This document shows positions 21,201 through 29,897 of a stretch of 64,000 nucleotides of DNA, piece by piece (the stretch's first letter is position 1; the number at the start of each line of letters is the position of its first letter). The notes below the pieces were generated by a model. It saw only the letters and a program-made list of their open reading frames with translations. It ran no database searches and was not told where the DNA came from. Position numbers and translations under genes: made by a program. The stretch is from Planctomycetaceae bacterium (GTDB lineage: Bacteria; Planctomycetota; Planctomycetia; Pirellulales; Pirellulaceae), in assembly GCA_024638965.1 (NCBI GenBank), contig JAHEJI010000003.1, forward strand, positions 1 through 64,000, given 5' to 3'.

Positions 21201-21331
21201 TCGACTTCCCATGGCGTGATGTCGGGGAATGTTTCCCGGCGCATCTGGGGAAGACTCATGACTCCCATCACCAGGAAAATGATCATCAAAAGATTGGCCG
21301 CGGTTGGATGACGCACGAAATAGGCGATCAT
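18227..21331 (-). CDS. RND efflux pump inner-membrane permease (AcrB/HAE family)
   Basis: 1034 aa, canonical RND layout; MIAYFVRHPTAANLLMIIFLVMGVMSLPQMRRETFPDI. Confidence 0.93.
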   Translation of the reverse strand: MIAYFVRHPTAANLLMIIFLVMGVMSLPQMRRETFPDITPWEVEVRVVYPGGTAEEVEEAVCQRVEDAVDGVKFVKEVRSDAREGLGTITIEMEEGGDFITFKDDISTEVEAIDGFPEDAEDPVIRQLGTTDNVIALLVSGPMTPTDLKAWCEDLKDRIQQLPEVSLVDVIGFSDHQLRIELSSEALTRYGLTASDVANVVARQSVSTPAGGIETREMDILIRFVEERRSPLELENLIIKGGAGGAEVQLRDVARVVDLFEYEENKVLLGTERAGLLQINKTKNQDIIRVADTIKDFVQRERERHPQVNLVVTQDGSTLVVDRLQMLIKNGTQGMLLVFLTLWLFFNARLSFWVAMSLPVSFFGAFYFMPMIGLTVNMLTMVGMLLALGLLMDDGIVIAENIATHRAAGKSAMQAAIDGTIEVRAGVFSSFITTICVLGPLTLISGDIGKVLKVVPMILILVMSVSLIEAFAILPAHLGHAIHGEDPEKSGRFRRFFDSVIAWTREVLFGRPLDFLLRWRYLWLGCVLAVFMVSVGMLAGGVIKFQAFPDLDGDVLSARMLLPAGTPLNRTEELIERVTRGLDRVNQTYALQQPDGQDLVKTVTVQFNKNPDAFESGPHVAMVNVDLLSAEIRNTRIDDIITAWTEEVGDLPEVINLSITEPGFGPAGRPIEVRLQGNDLDQLKSASTELTSWLSRFQGVRNLTDDLRPGKPEMRLRLKEGSLGLGLDAANLANQLRTAYSGFTADEIQVGPESYEIDVRLSPGEQDSLADLDYFQFKLPSGQFIPIGAVTTIESDRGWSRIAHVDGRRTVTVRGDLNSRVLKANPLASVLQKEFLPQLNQKYPEISVSFEGEVKEGNTTSASMMTAMVVGLVGVFILLSFQFRSYVEPLIVMLAIPLALIGVIWGHVIVGVDVSMPSILGFISLSGVVVNDSILLVLFLKMQLQQGAGIEVAAAQASRKRFRAILLTSLTTIAGLLPLLFERSLQAQIIIPLAVSIAFGMMASTVLVLLVIPCLYTVLADFGLIRQLETEDRL

Positions 21332-22710
21332 TTCACCGTCCCTTTTCCAGCGGCTGCGTCGATCAAGCGTTGCCTGAGGTCATCGTCGTGGACGCCTTTG
21401 ACGAGCATCCCTTCGACGGCTGGTGTTGGATCGGAAACAACAACGATGTCGTTTTCGTTCAAGCCCGCTTTGATGGCCACAAAACCCGATTGGGCGAATG
21501 AAACTTCCACGGCCCGCCGCAACAATCGCTGGTCGCCATCGACCAGATAAACGTGACCGTCCCTCAATGCCGTGCGCGGAATAATGACTTGTTCAATCTG
21601 TTTCTGCGATCGTAACTCAACCTCGCAAAACGTGCCGCGAACCGGCGGCGGTCGCTGACCCGGGATCGCTCGGGTGTACGGATCGTCGATGGCAAACACG
21701 ATACCCAACGTTCGCGTCTCGGGATCGATGTTTTCGCGAACACGTTCAAAACGGGCCGGCCATTCGATTTCCCGATCACCGTATTTGTATCGGACAATCG
21801 CGTCGATCTTGAACACTTCGCGCATGGTTCGCATGTTCAGATCGAGCGGTTGACCGTTGTTCGGGTTTTGCAAAAGTTTACGAACGTATTGGGGGGCGAC
21901 GTGCGCTTCGACTTCAATTGAATCGACATTGTGCGCTTCAAAGAGGGTCTGTCCGGTAGCCAGGAACTGATCGACTTCGATAAATACCGGCCCGATGCGG
22001 CAATCGAAAGGAGCCCGGAGTACCGTTTTTTGCTGATCCAATTTGGCCTGCTGAAGCTTGGCCTGCTGGACCGCAAGGTTGGCTTCGATGGATTTCGTTG
22101 TCGACGGAAACAGGTTTAGCGAGTTCGTCAACGACTGGACTTTCTGACGCTGCAAAAGAACATTACGCTGCTGTTGTTCGATTTCGGAAGTCGAGATGGC
22201 GTTCCTTTCAAATAATCCGCGCAAGCGCTCCAGTTCGCTTTCGGCAAGGCTCAGAGAGTCGCGTTCGATTGTCAAAGATGCCTGATCATTGGTCTTTTTG
22301 ACTGCCAACTCGTCCAGTTGCGCAACTGTCTGGCTGATGGTTGCGTTCAATTGGGCTACGGCCAATTCATATTCAGCGGGGTCAATTTTCAGGACAACCG
22401 AATCCTTCTTGATAATTGATCCAGCACTTAAGTCTGGATGGACTTCGATGACCCTGCCTTTTACTTCCGCGACGGCTTGCCAGATATTGCCCGGTTCGGC
22501 TGTGCCATAACCGATCGCGCGGGGAACAATCGCTTGCAACGGAGCCTTAATAACACGTAACACGCGGGCAACTTCCTGTTCGGGTTCGCGCTGAGGCGGT
22601 AATCGATTCTGGATTAATATCGCCAGAATCACAGCACCCACAACAACCGGGGGAATAAAAAGTAACTTAGGGAGATGTTTTCGGATGACTGGCGGAATGT
22701 TTTTTTTCAT
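21328..22710 (-). CDS. RND efflux periplasmic adaptor (membrane fusion protein)
   Basis: Lipoyl/coiled-coil MFP architecture, ATGA overlap with the permease gene. Confidence 0.9.
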   Translation of the reverse strand: MKKNIPPVIRKHLPKLLFIPPVVVGAVILAILIQNRLPPQREPEQEVARVLRVIKAPLQAIVPRAIGYGTAEPGNIWQAVAEVKGRVIEVHPDLSAGSIIKKDSVVLKIDPAEYELAVAQLNATISQTVAQLDELAVKKTNDQASLTIERDSLSLAESELERLRGLFERNAISTSEIEQQQRNVLLQRQKVQSLTNSLNLFPSTTKSIEANLAVQQAKLQQAKLDQQKTVLRAPFDCRIGPVFIEVDQFLATGQTLFEAHNVDSIEVEAHVAPQYVRKLLQNPNNGQPLDLNMRTMREVFKIDAIVRYKYGDREIEWPARFERVRENIDPETRTLGIVFAIDDPYTRAIPGQRPPPVRGTFCEVELRSQKQIEQVIIPRTALRDGHVYLVDGDQRLLRRAVEVSFAQSGFVAIKAGLNENDIVVVSDPTPAVEGMLVKGVHDDDLRQRLIDAAAGKGTVK

Positions 22711-22855
22711 GCACTCGAATTTTGGTTGGCATCAAATTGAATCTGAACCTGATATCTTAGTCAAAAACTATCGATGTCGGCTGCACGACGGCGTGCGATT
22801 CTGCGGAAGCTGGCCGCAGTTGTACTGTTCCTGCGAACTTTATGGATAAACGAAG

Positions 22856-22997
22856 CGCGGGGGCGGGAAAAGAGGGGCGGGAAAAAGGTACGGGAAAAAG
22901 GGACACCCAAACTCTGCTATGGAGCCGGGAAAAAGGGAGGAGCTGAAGGAAAGGGGAAAAGGGAAAGGGGAAATCGGACACCCAAACACAGCTGTCA
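22856..22997. repeat. Purine-rich GGGAAAAGG low-complexity tract with duplicated GGACACCCAAAC
   Basis: Repeated gggaaaaggg units; ggacacccaaac occurs at about 22901 and again at about 22976. Confidence 0.55.
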
Positions 22998-23499
22998 AGG
23001 GCTTGAACAATCAGTGTAATCATGTACACGTGCATGCGATTTGGGAGGATTGTTTGCCGAAGGAGTGAGCTTTTTTGGGCGAACGAAGCGAGCGCGGACG
23101 ATCTAAAAGGAGAACGCGACGACGGAACTCGAACCTGTTTGAGCGGTAATCATCGACTAGGACGATTGTCGGCTGGGCTCGTTGAATGAAGACATCGCCA
23201 CGACCCTGATTGCCGTGGCATCAGAAGTTCCGGCAGATTCCGAACTTGCGAATCACATGATCTGGCTCGTGCGGGACAGAGGTTAGCGGAGACTCTTGAG
23301 TTGGCTGCCCGCCAATTTCCAGAGCTAACTTCGCGCGTCGCCGACTTCCAAAGCCGAATCGCAGAACGGCTCCGCGCTCCCGTTTTCAGCAGCGACGATG
23401 ACCCGGATGATTTCCCATTTTGAGTGATGGGCCGGTGCGCGGAAGGAGGGTGTCTACCGGCCGCAGATTGCTTGTGGATGTAGGCAGTGGCTGCAGTTT

Positions 23500-25740
23500 T
23501 TATTGTCGCGATTTCTCATTTTTTTTCAAAACTGCCCGCTCAGCGTAAGTCTCGACCTTGGTGAAGAGTTCGTCAGCACGAATGGGCTTGGAAAGATAAT
23601 CGTCCATCCCGGCTTCGAGGCAGAGTTCGCGATCCCCTTTGATGGCGCTGGCAGTCATGGCCACGATCGGAAAGTGTCCACCACTGACTTCTTCACGCGC
23701 GCGGATTTCGCGTGTCGCCTCCAGTCCGTCCATGACCGGCATCTGCACGTCCATCAACACCACATCGAACTTCGCGGGATCGGGGGTAAACAGGGCTTCG
23801 ACTGCTTCACGTCCGTTGTGAGCCACATGGACCGAATGACCACGTCGATTAAGCAGCGCGACGGCGACTTTTTGATTCACGACTCCATCCTCGGCAAGCA
23901 GGATGTGGAGGGGAGTCTTGGCCGGGACGATCATCGATTCTTTTGAACGAACAGGCTCGCCTGAACCGGGCTCTGCCAGTGCTTGAGTGATCGCCTCAAG
24001 TAGCACAGACTGTTTTACCGGCTTGGGTAAGCAACGGGCCACGTTTAACTGCTTTGCAAGCTGGCCGTCATCTGCACCGATCACCGAGGTCAGGAGCATC
24101 ACTTTCATCGCGGCTAGATCCTGATCCGAGTGTTGGCGGAGTTGTTCGGTAATCTCCAAACCGTCCGTGCCCGGCATCACCGAGTCAACGAGGAGCAATT
24201 GATACGGATTGCCAGCTTTTTTGCCGCGCTCGAGTTCCGCAATCGCTTCGGCACCGTCAGAATGTATCGTCGTTGCCAGCCCCCACTGATCCAGTATTTC
24301 CTTGAGGATCCGCAGGCTGGTGGTGTTGTCATCGATCACCAGGACTCGTTGATTCTTGAGTTCCGGTGCGATGGCGAGCGGTTGTTGTGCAGCGGTATTG
24401 CCCAACTGAATGATGAACTGGAAAGCGCTGCCTTGCCCTTCGTCGCTTTCGACCCAGATCTTTCCGTTCATCATCTCGACCAAGCGCCGTGAAATCGCCA
24501 GTCCTAATCCTGTTCCACCGAACTTCCGGCTGGTCGCACTGTCTGCCTGGCTGAACATTTCGAAAACCCGTGCTTGCTTTTCCAAGGGAATACCGATGCC
24601 TGTGTCACGCACCACGACGTGTAGCATCACGTGATCGTCGCTTTGGGAGTGGACCTTGACTTCCACAACGACTTCCCCTTGGTCGGTAAACTTGATCGCG
24701 TTGCCCGTCAGGTTCAAAACGATTTGACGCAATCGTATTGGGTCACCGACAAGCAAGTCGGGAATCGCGGGGGAAATATCGCAGGCCAGTTCAAGGCCCT
24801 GTTGTGCAGAACGGTTGGCGATTGTCAGCAAGGTGTCGCCAAGTGTTTCTCGCAGACTGAATTCGATCGATTCCAATTCCAGCTTGCCTGCTTCGATCTT
24901 GGAGAAATCCAGGATATCGTTCAGCAGTTGCATGAGGGCGTCGGCGGACTGTTTGACAATATGCTGGTAGTCGCGCTGTTCGTTCGAAAGCTCGGTGTCC
25001 AATAGCACCTCGGTCATCCCGATGATGCCATTCATCGGCGTGCGGATCTCGTGACTTATGGAGGCGAGGAATTCGCTTTTGGCTTGGTTGGCCGCTTCGG
25101 CCCGCTCTTCCTCTCGGAGGGCAATGTTTCTAAGCTGTCGCAATGGCCGATAAACGAATAGCCGTGTGACCACAATGGACGTAGCGGACACCGCCAGGCA
25201 CATCACAAGTCCGAGCAGGGCGGTCAACCGCATGTCATTCGAGATCTGCTCGATAATCGCCCGGCGAGACATCACTAAATTCACCTCGCCGATCAATTCG
25301 CCATTGTCCGCGAAAACATTAGCATTGGCCATGGCATAATTCGAAGACTGTGAGTAAAAGGCGAGTTCGCGCTCGGGCTCGTCTTCCCGGCGGACTTCGA
25401 CCAAGATCAATTTTTCGCCGCGTACATCCAGATCGTCTGTGACCCGAACGTAGACGATTTCTGAATTCGCGAGGCTCGCTTCCAACAGTTGTTTTACCGT
25501 TCTATCATCGATGTTCCACATGGCGCTCGCGGCACTCGTGGCGATGGAGGACGCGCTCTGATCAGCCTCGGTCCGAATTCTATTCTGGAACTGGATATAA
25601 GCGATCAGCGCGACCACAACACCGAAAACCGCGAGGGTGATGAGGATCGTTGTCACCAATGCGACGATATAGCGTACCGTGATTCCGCGCTCGTCCGTGC
25701 TGAATCCTGGCCCCGGTTCAACTTGTGATTCTGCAGTCAT
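23500..25740 (-). CDS. Hybrid sensor histidine kinase with two receiver domains
   Basis: [29 protein letters not shown]-box, [16 protein letters not shown], two REC domains ([28 protein letters not shown]). Confidence 0.93.
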   Translation of the reverse strand: MTAESQVEPGPGFSTDERGITVRYIVALVTTILITLAVFGVVVALIAYIQFQNRIRTEADQSASSIATSAASAMWNIDDRTVKQLLEASLANSEIVYVRVTDDLDVRGEKLILVEVRREDEPERELAFYSQSSNYAMANANVFADNGELIGEVNLVMSRRAIIEQISNDMRLTALLGLVMCLAVSATSIVVTRLFVYRPLRQLRNIALREEERAEAANQAKSEFLASISHEIRTPMNGIIGMTEVLLDTELSNEQRDYQHIVKQSADALMQLLNDILDFSKIEAGKLELESIEFSLRETLGDTLLTIANRSAQQGLELACDISPAIPDLLVGDPIRLRQIVLNLTGNAIKFTDQGEVVVEVKVHSQSDDHVMLHVVVRDTGIGIPLEKQARVFEMFSQADSATSRKFGGTGLGLAISRRLVEMMNGKIWVESDEGQGSAFQFIIQLGNTAAQQPLAIAPELKNQRVLVIDDNTTSLRILKEILDQWGLATTIHSDGAEAIAELERGKKAGNPYQLLLVDSVMPGTDGLEITEQLRQHSDQDLAAMKVMLLTSVIGADDGQLAKQLNVARCLPKPVKQSVLLEAITQALAEPGSGEPVRSKESMIVPAKTPLHILLAEDGVVNQKVAVALLNRRGHSVHVAHNGREAVEALFTPDPAKFDVVLMDVQMPVMDGLEATREIRAREEVSGGHFPIVAMTASAIKGDRELCLEAGMDDYLSKPIRADELFTKVETYAERAVLKKNEKSRQ

Positions 25741-26954
25741 TGGTTACGTCCATCGTCTTCCTTGGAAGCATCACCGACGTTGGATGGAGTGAACGGCACA
25801 TCCCTTGGAATGTTTTCGGTCGACAGGGCCTGCGCGCCAAAACCATAGTCCTTCAGCTCCGGCGAGTAGACGCGAGAGAGCTGACGAAAGTCCATGCGTT
25901 CCCACATGGACTCGTCGAGTTCAGCTTGGTAGATCGCCAGATTGTCTTTGGTGACCAGTGTCATCGGCGATTCGAAGCGAGTCGGTATCTGAGCCAGGTC
26001 GACACCCTGGAAAAAATCGTGCAACAGCACAGCGACCCATCCTCCTTCCTTAAAATGTCCGCCCACCGTTGCGCACATCGTTCCCTGCTCGATTAATCTC
26101 ATCGCTTCGGGAGTGGCGTCCACGCCACCGACGATCACATCTTTACCTGCGGTTTGTTGCACGCCCTCCTTGATGCGATCCTGCATGGCCGCGATCGCGC
26201 CGACGGCCATATGATCACTGGCCGACCAAATCACCGAAACGTGATCGTACCGCCGAAGAAGGAAACGGCACCGCTTACGAGCAAATTTCTGGTCCCAATC
26301 GGCTGCCACGACCTGATCCAACACGGCCTCGTCGGAGCGTTCGTCGATGGCTTTCCTCAATCCTTTTTCGCGCGCGAGCGCGGCCTCATGTGAGACGACT
26401 CCATTCAAACCGATCACGTGGACTCGGCCGTCGGGTCCTAGTCGTCGCGGATCTTTTTTGGCCTCGTCAATTAGCGCGTTGGCCAGCTGATAACCGGCGC
26501 CGTAATCATCGGGCAGCATTTCTCCGATCCAGAATCGCAGTGGCGTCCGCGGCTCGCCGACCTGCTCCTTTTCTTCGACGTTGAGTCCCGAGTTGACCAG
26601 AAATACCGGAACTTGATATTGCTCGGCGAGTCTCAAGATGTTCGTTCCCGTTCGCTTGAAACTTTGAACGACAATACCGTCGGGCTTGTCAGCGCGTTCG
26701 CAGACCTCGCGAACCTGCGAAACCATTCGGTTGCGGCTATTGTCAGCGTAAAAAACTTCGAGTTTGATTTCCAGGTCCTGCGCCGCCTCGCGCATGAAAT
26801 CAATGAACAGATCCCAGAAGGGGTTTTGTTCGCCGCTGCCGGTGAACAAGACCACACAGCGCTGTTCGTCGGTGTGGGCCGGTTCCTCACCGTTAAGTGT
26901 TCCGCAAAGAAGTCCGAACACCATCAGGCAGACGGGTACCATCCGCCGTAACAT
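25737..26954 (-). CDS. Periplasmic sugar-binding-like (PBP1/LuxP-like) protein
   Basis: Signal peptide [26 protein letters not shown]_like fold ([26 protein letters not shown]..., [18 protein letters not shown]); 4-bp overlap with the histidine kinase gene. Confidence 0.85.
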   Translation of the reverse strand: MLRRMVPVCLMVFGLLCGTLNGEEPAHTDEQRCVVLFTGSGEQNPFWDLFIDFMREAAQDLEIKLEVFYADNSRNRMVSQVREVCERADKPDGIVVQSFKRTGTNILRLAEQYQVPVFLVNSGLNVEEKEQVGEPRTPLRFWIGEMLPDDYGAGYQLANALIDEAKKDPRRLGPDGRVHVIGLNGVVSHEAALAREKGLRKAIDERSDEAVLDQVVAADWDQKFARKRCRFLLRRYDHVSVIWSASDHMAVGAIAAMQDRIKEGVQQTAGKDVIVGGVDATPEAMRLIEQGTMCATVGGHFKEGGWVAVLLHDFFQGVDLAQIPTRFESPMTLVTKDNLAIYQAELDESMWERMDFRQLSRVYSPELKDYGFGAQALSTENIPRDVPFTPSNVGDASKEDDGRNQ

Positions 26955-27351
26955 GCAAGGCGCGGCAAACGGGAGCGTGCAGATCAACGTGAATTTTAAC
27001 CTGAACGTCCTAACGGAGAACAACAATCAGAGCCCCCTTCCTTACTGGAATGTGCCCAGTCCGTTGCGTTATGTACGATGATTATCATCGCGAAACAATA
27101 ACACGCGGTCAAGCGAGTGGGATGGCCGGTCCAAATCATTCGAGGATATCGGTTCGCTTGGAACTGCACTTATTTGGGCGTAAACTTGCTCAGATTACGG
27201 CTTGTTGTCGCACGCGTGTTTCGTCGAATTGTTGATCTCATCTTCGGAACGACCAGCTTGGCAGCGAAACATCCGAGCGTCAGGGGATGATGTTTCAAGG
27301 TTGATCGGGTTGCTCGGTGAGGCGGCTGATTTCGGCTACTTGAAACTCAGT

Positions 27352-27634
27352 GGGCGTTAGGCCAATGGCACTTGCTTCAGAAAGGAATAGAGCCGTACTT
27401 GTAGGCCCGAAGGGTCGGCCATATGTCAGCCCAGGGCAGCGTCCTGGGGAAATGTTAGAGTTACGACATCAGCCCTGAAAGGGGCGGCCCTAAGCAGCGT
27501 TTAGGAACGACGCGTTGGGCCTTGAAGTGGTGATGGTAATTTGGTTTCTCAGGCCGCTGGCCTGGGCTGACATAGGATCGCTCGGTTGGAGCTGAAGTAA
27601 AACATGCTAAAGTAAGTGCCATTCGGCGTTAGCG
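27352..27634. mobile_element. MITE-like non-coding element with imperfect terminal inverted repeats and nested palindrome
   Basis: Left GCGTTAGGCCAATGGCACTTGCTTCAG versus reverse complement of right end CGCTAACGCCGAATGGCACTTACTTTAG; inner perfect 14-bp IR TATGTCAGCCCAGG (27422) / CCTGGGCTGACATA (27561). Confidence 0.5.
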
Positions 27635-27850
27635 ATCTGCTGGGGCGTTTGCTAAAGCAGGCTTCCGAATAGAATTCACAGTATTCAAAATATCTTTCAA
27701 CCAGCAAGGCGTCAAAAGTCGTCGTCACGATAGCATTTTCAAAAAATGTGTAAGCAATTCTGTTTTATTTCGTCGCTAATTGATTAATTGCTCGACAAAC
27801 TAGCAACCGCTAACCAAAAACATACTCGTTCACCCAGAATGGATTGCAAT

Positions 27851-28963
27851 ATGAATACGCGGCCTTCAACAAAAAATTTGCTCACACCGCTTGATCTTCA
27901 CGGACTGAAACTCGCAAACCGCGTGGTGATGGCGCCGTTGACTCGATCCAGAGCGGGTGAGAACCGTATCCCGAACGACTTGATGGCGGAGTATTACGCG
28001 CAGCGCTCATCGGCGGGCTTGATCATCACCGAAGCAACATCCATCTCGCTCCAAGCAATCGGATGGAGACAGTCTCCCGGTATCTATACGGATGAAATGG
28101 TTGAAGGCTGGAGACGGGTTGTCGATGCGGTCCATGAAAACGGTGGCCGCGTGTTCCTGCAGCTATGGCACACCGGCAGAGCATCGCATAGCGACTTTCA
28201 CAACGGCCAACGCCCGGTCGCGCCGTCTGCAATTCCCATTAGCGAGGACCACATTCACACGCCTCTCGGCAAGAAACCGTATGAAACCCCGCGAGCGCTG
28301 GAAACCGACGAAATTCCAAACATCGTCACGGATTATCGGCGGGCGGCTGAGCGTGCCAAGGCGGCAGGATTCGATGGTGTTGAAATCCACTCTGCCAACG
28401 GCTACTTGTTGGACCAATTTTTGCAATCGAAAACGAATCACCGCACTGATGTCTACGGAGGAAGCATTGAAAACCGATACCGCTTGCTTGGTGAGGTAGT
28501 TGATGCTGTCACCAACGTTTTCCCGGCCAATCGAGTTGGCGTGCGTATTTCTCCCAATGGTTCTTTTAACGATATGGGTTCGCCAGACTATCGCGAGCAA
28601 TTCAGTTTTGTCGCGAAGCAACTGGACAATTATGGTTTGGCCTATCTGCATGTTCTGGATGGCCTCGGGTTCGGATTCCACGAACTGGGCGAGCCGATGA
28701 CGTTGCGTGAATTCCGCAATTTCTTTCACGGGCCCTTGATGGGCAACGTTGGATACACTGCAGAATCAGCGGAGGCTGCGATCGCAAGTGGAGACGCTGA
28801 GTTGATTGCTTTTGGCCGCCCATTTATCAGCAATCCCGATCTCGTTGAGCGGTTTGCGAACGATTGGCCGCTTGCCGAACCCGCTGATATGTCGACTTGG
28901 TATTCGTTTGACGAAAAGGGTTACGCCGACTACCCCAAATACCGGGACGAACAACTTGCTTGA
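27851..28963 (+). CDS. NADH:flavin oxidoreductase / Old Yellow Enzyme family alkene reductase
   Basis: NLLTPLDLHGLKLANRVVMAPLTRSRAG...QLWHTGRASH...GFDGVEIHSANGYLLDQFLQ...FGRPFISNPDLVERF. Confidence 0.93.
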   Translation: MNTRPSTKNLLTPLDLHGLKLANRVVMAPLTRSRAGENRIPNDLMAEYYAQRSSAGLIITEATSISLQAIGWRQSPGIYTDEMVEGWRRVVDAVHENGGRVFLQLWHTGRASHSDFHNGQRPVAPSAIPISEDHIHTPLGKKPYETPRALETDEIPNIVTDYRRAAERAKAAGFDGVEIHSANGYLLDQFLQSKTNHRTDVYGGSIENRYRLLGEVVDAVTNVFPANRVGVRISPNGSFNDMGSPDYREQFSFVAKQLDNYGLAYLHVLDGLGFGFHELGEPMTLREFRNFFHGPLMGNVGYTAESAEAAIASGDAELIAFGRPFISNPDLVERFANDWPLAEPADMSTWYSFDEKGYADYPKYRDEQLA

Positions 28964-29192
28964 CCTTAGTCGCGGGTGCCGCGTCAATATTTGACTTTTG
29001 GACCAGCCGCTTCCGCGCCAGGTAGCGTTTGTCAAATCAGTAGGCGAGTCTGTCCCAGACTCGCACCGGCCGAAACGGCGGTCTCTGTCCGTTTGGACAA
29101 ACGAACCTACTGTTTTTGCGGCGAATGTTGCTAACCCCTTTTTTCTATATTCGACAAGGTACAAAAAGAAATTCAGTCCCGGAAAGGATTTC

Positions 29193-29831
29193 ATGACACT
29201 CAAAGACAAATTGCAGAACATCGCCGCAGCCTCGGCCAAACAGATTCCTGCGGAAGCGCGGGCGATTATGAAACGGTCGACTCAGGCCGTCGCCGACTCA
29301 ATTCCAAATCGCATGATTCCAGGTGTGGGCGATCCGCTTCCTGCGTTTGAGTTGCCCGATACCAACGGCAAGCGGGTCAACTCGGTGGCACTTGCTCAGC
29401 AAGGTCCGTTTGTCTTGACATTTTTTCGCGGTAAGTGGTGACCGTATTGCAATGCAGAGCTGGCAGCTCTGAATGGAATTGTCGACAAATTGAGCGAAAA
29501 TGGAGTTAAGCTTTTTGCGGTTTCACCGCAAACATCAGATAACAACCGTGAGTTGGTGGAAAAGCACCGCTTGAAATTTGAGATTCTTCACGACTCGAAA
29601 AACGAATACGCCGCCAAGCTCGATTTAGTGCATGGTTTCGAACCGGACCTTAAGGAAGTTTATCTGCAACTGGGCGCTAATCTCGAAGAAGTGAATGGTG
29701 AATCTTCCTGGACTTTACCGATCCCGACGCGTGTGGTCGCCGGAAGCGAACATAAGATTCTTGCCATTCAATATGACGCCGACTACAAGCTGCGTCCTGA
29801 ACCAGAAGATGTTCTGTCCGTTTTGCCTTAA
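29193..29831 (+). CDS. Peroxiredoxin-like (AhpC/TSA) selenoprotein candidate; TGA at 29439-29441 read as Sec
   Basis: Single frame interrupted only by TGA: ...GPFVLTFFRGKW-U-PYCNAELAALNGIVDKLSENGVKLFAVSPQTSDNNRELVEKH...; TGA replaces the catalytic Cys of FxRGxWCPYCxxEL; hairpin 20 nt downstream. Confidence 0.85.
29455..29471 (+). promoter_or_regulatory. Putative bacterial SECIS hairpin for the peroxiredoxin-like gene
   Basis: CAGAGCT-GGC-AGCTCTG, perfect 7-bp stem, G at first loop position, apical loop starts 20 nt after TGA. Confidence 0.7.
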
Positions 29832-29897
29832 CTCCCACGCAGGCGACTTTAGTTCAAAAGCGGATCGAGATACAGAAAAGTTTGCTCCGGCAATTGA

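Noticed and set aside
29439-29490. Reading 28998-29441 and 29490-29831 as two genes or a simple nonsense pseudogene
   Set aside because: Same frame, no other disruption, TGA exactly at the catalytic Cys column, and a SECIS-like hairpin at the right distance.
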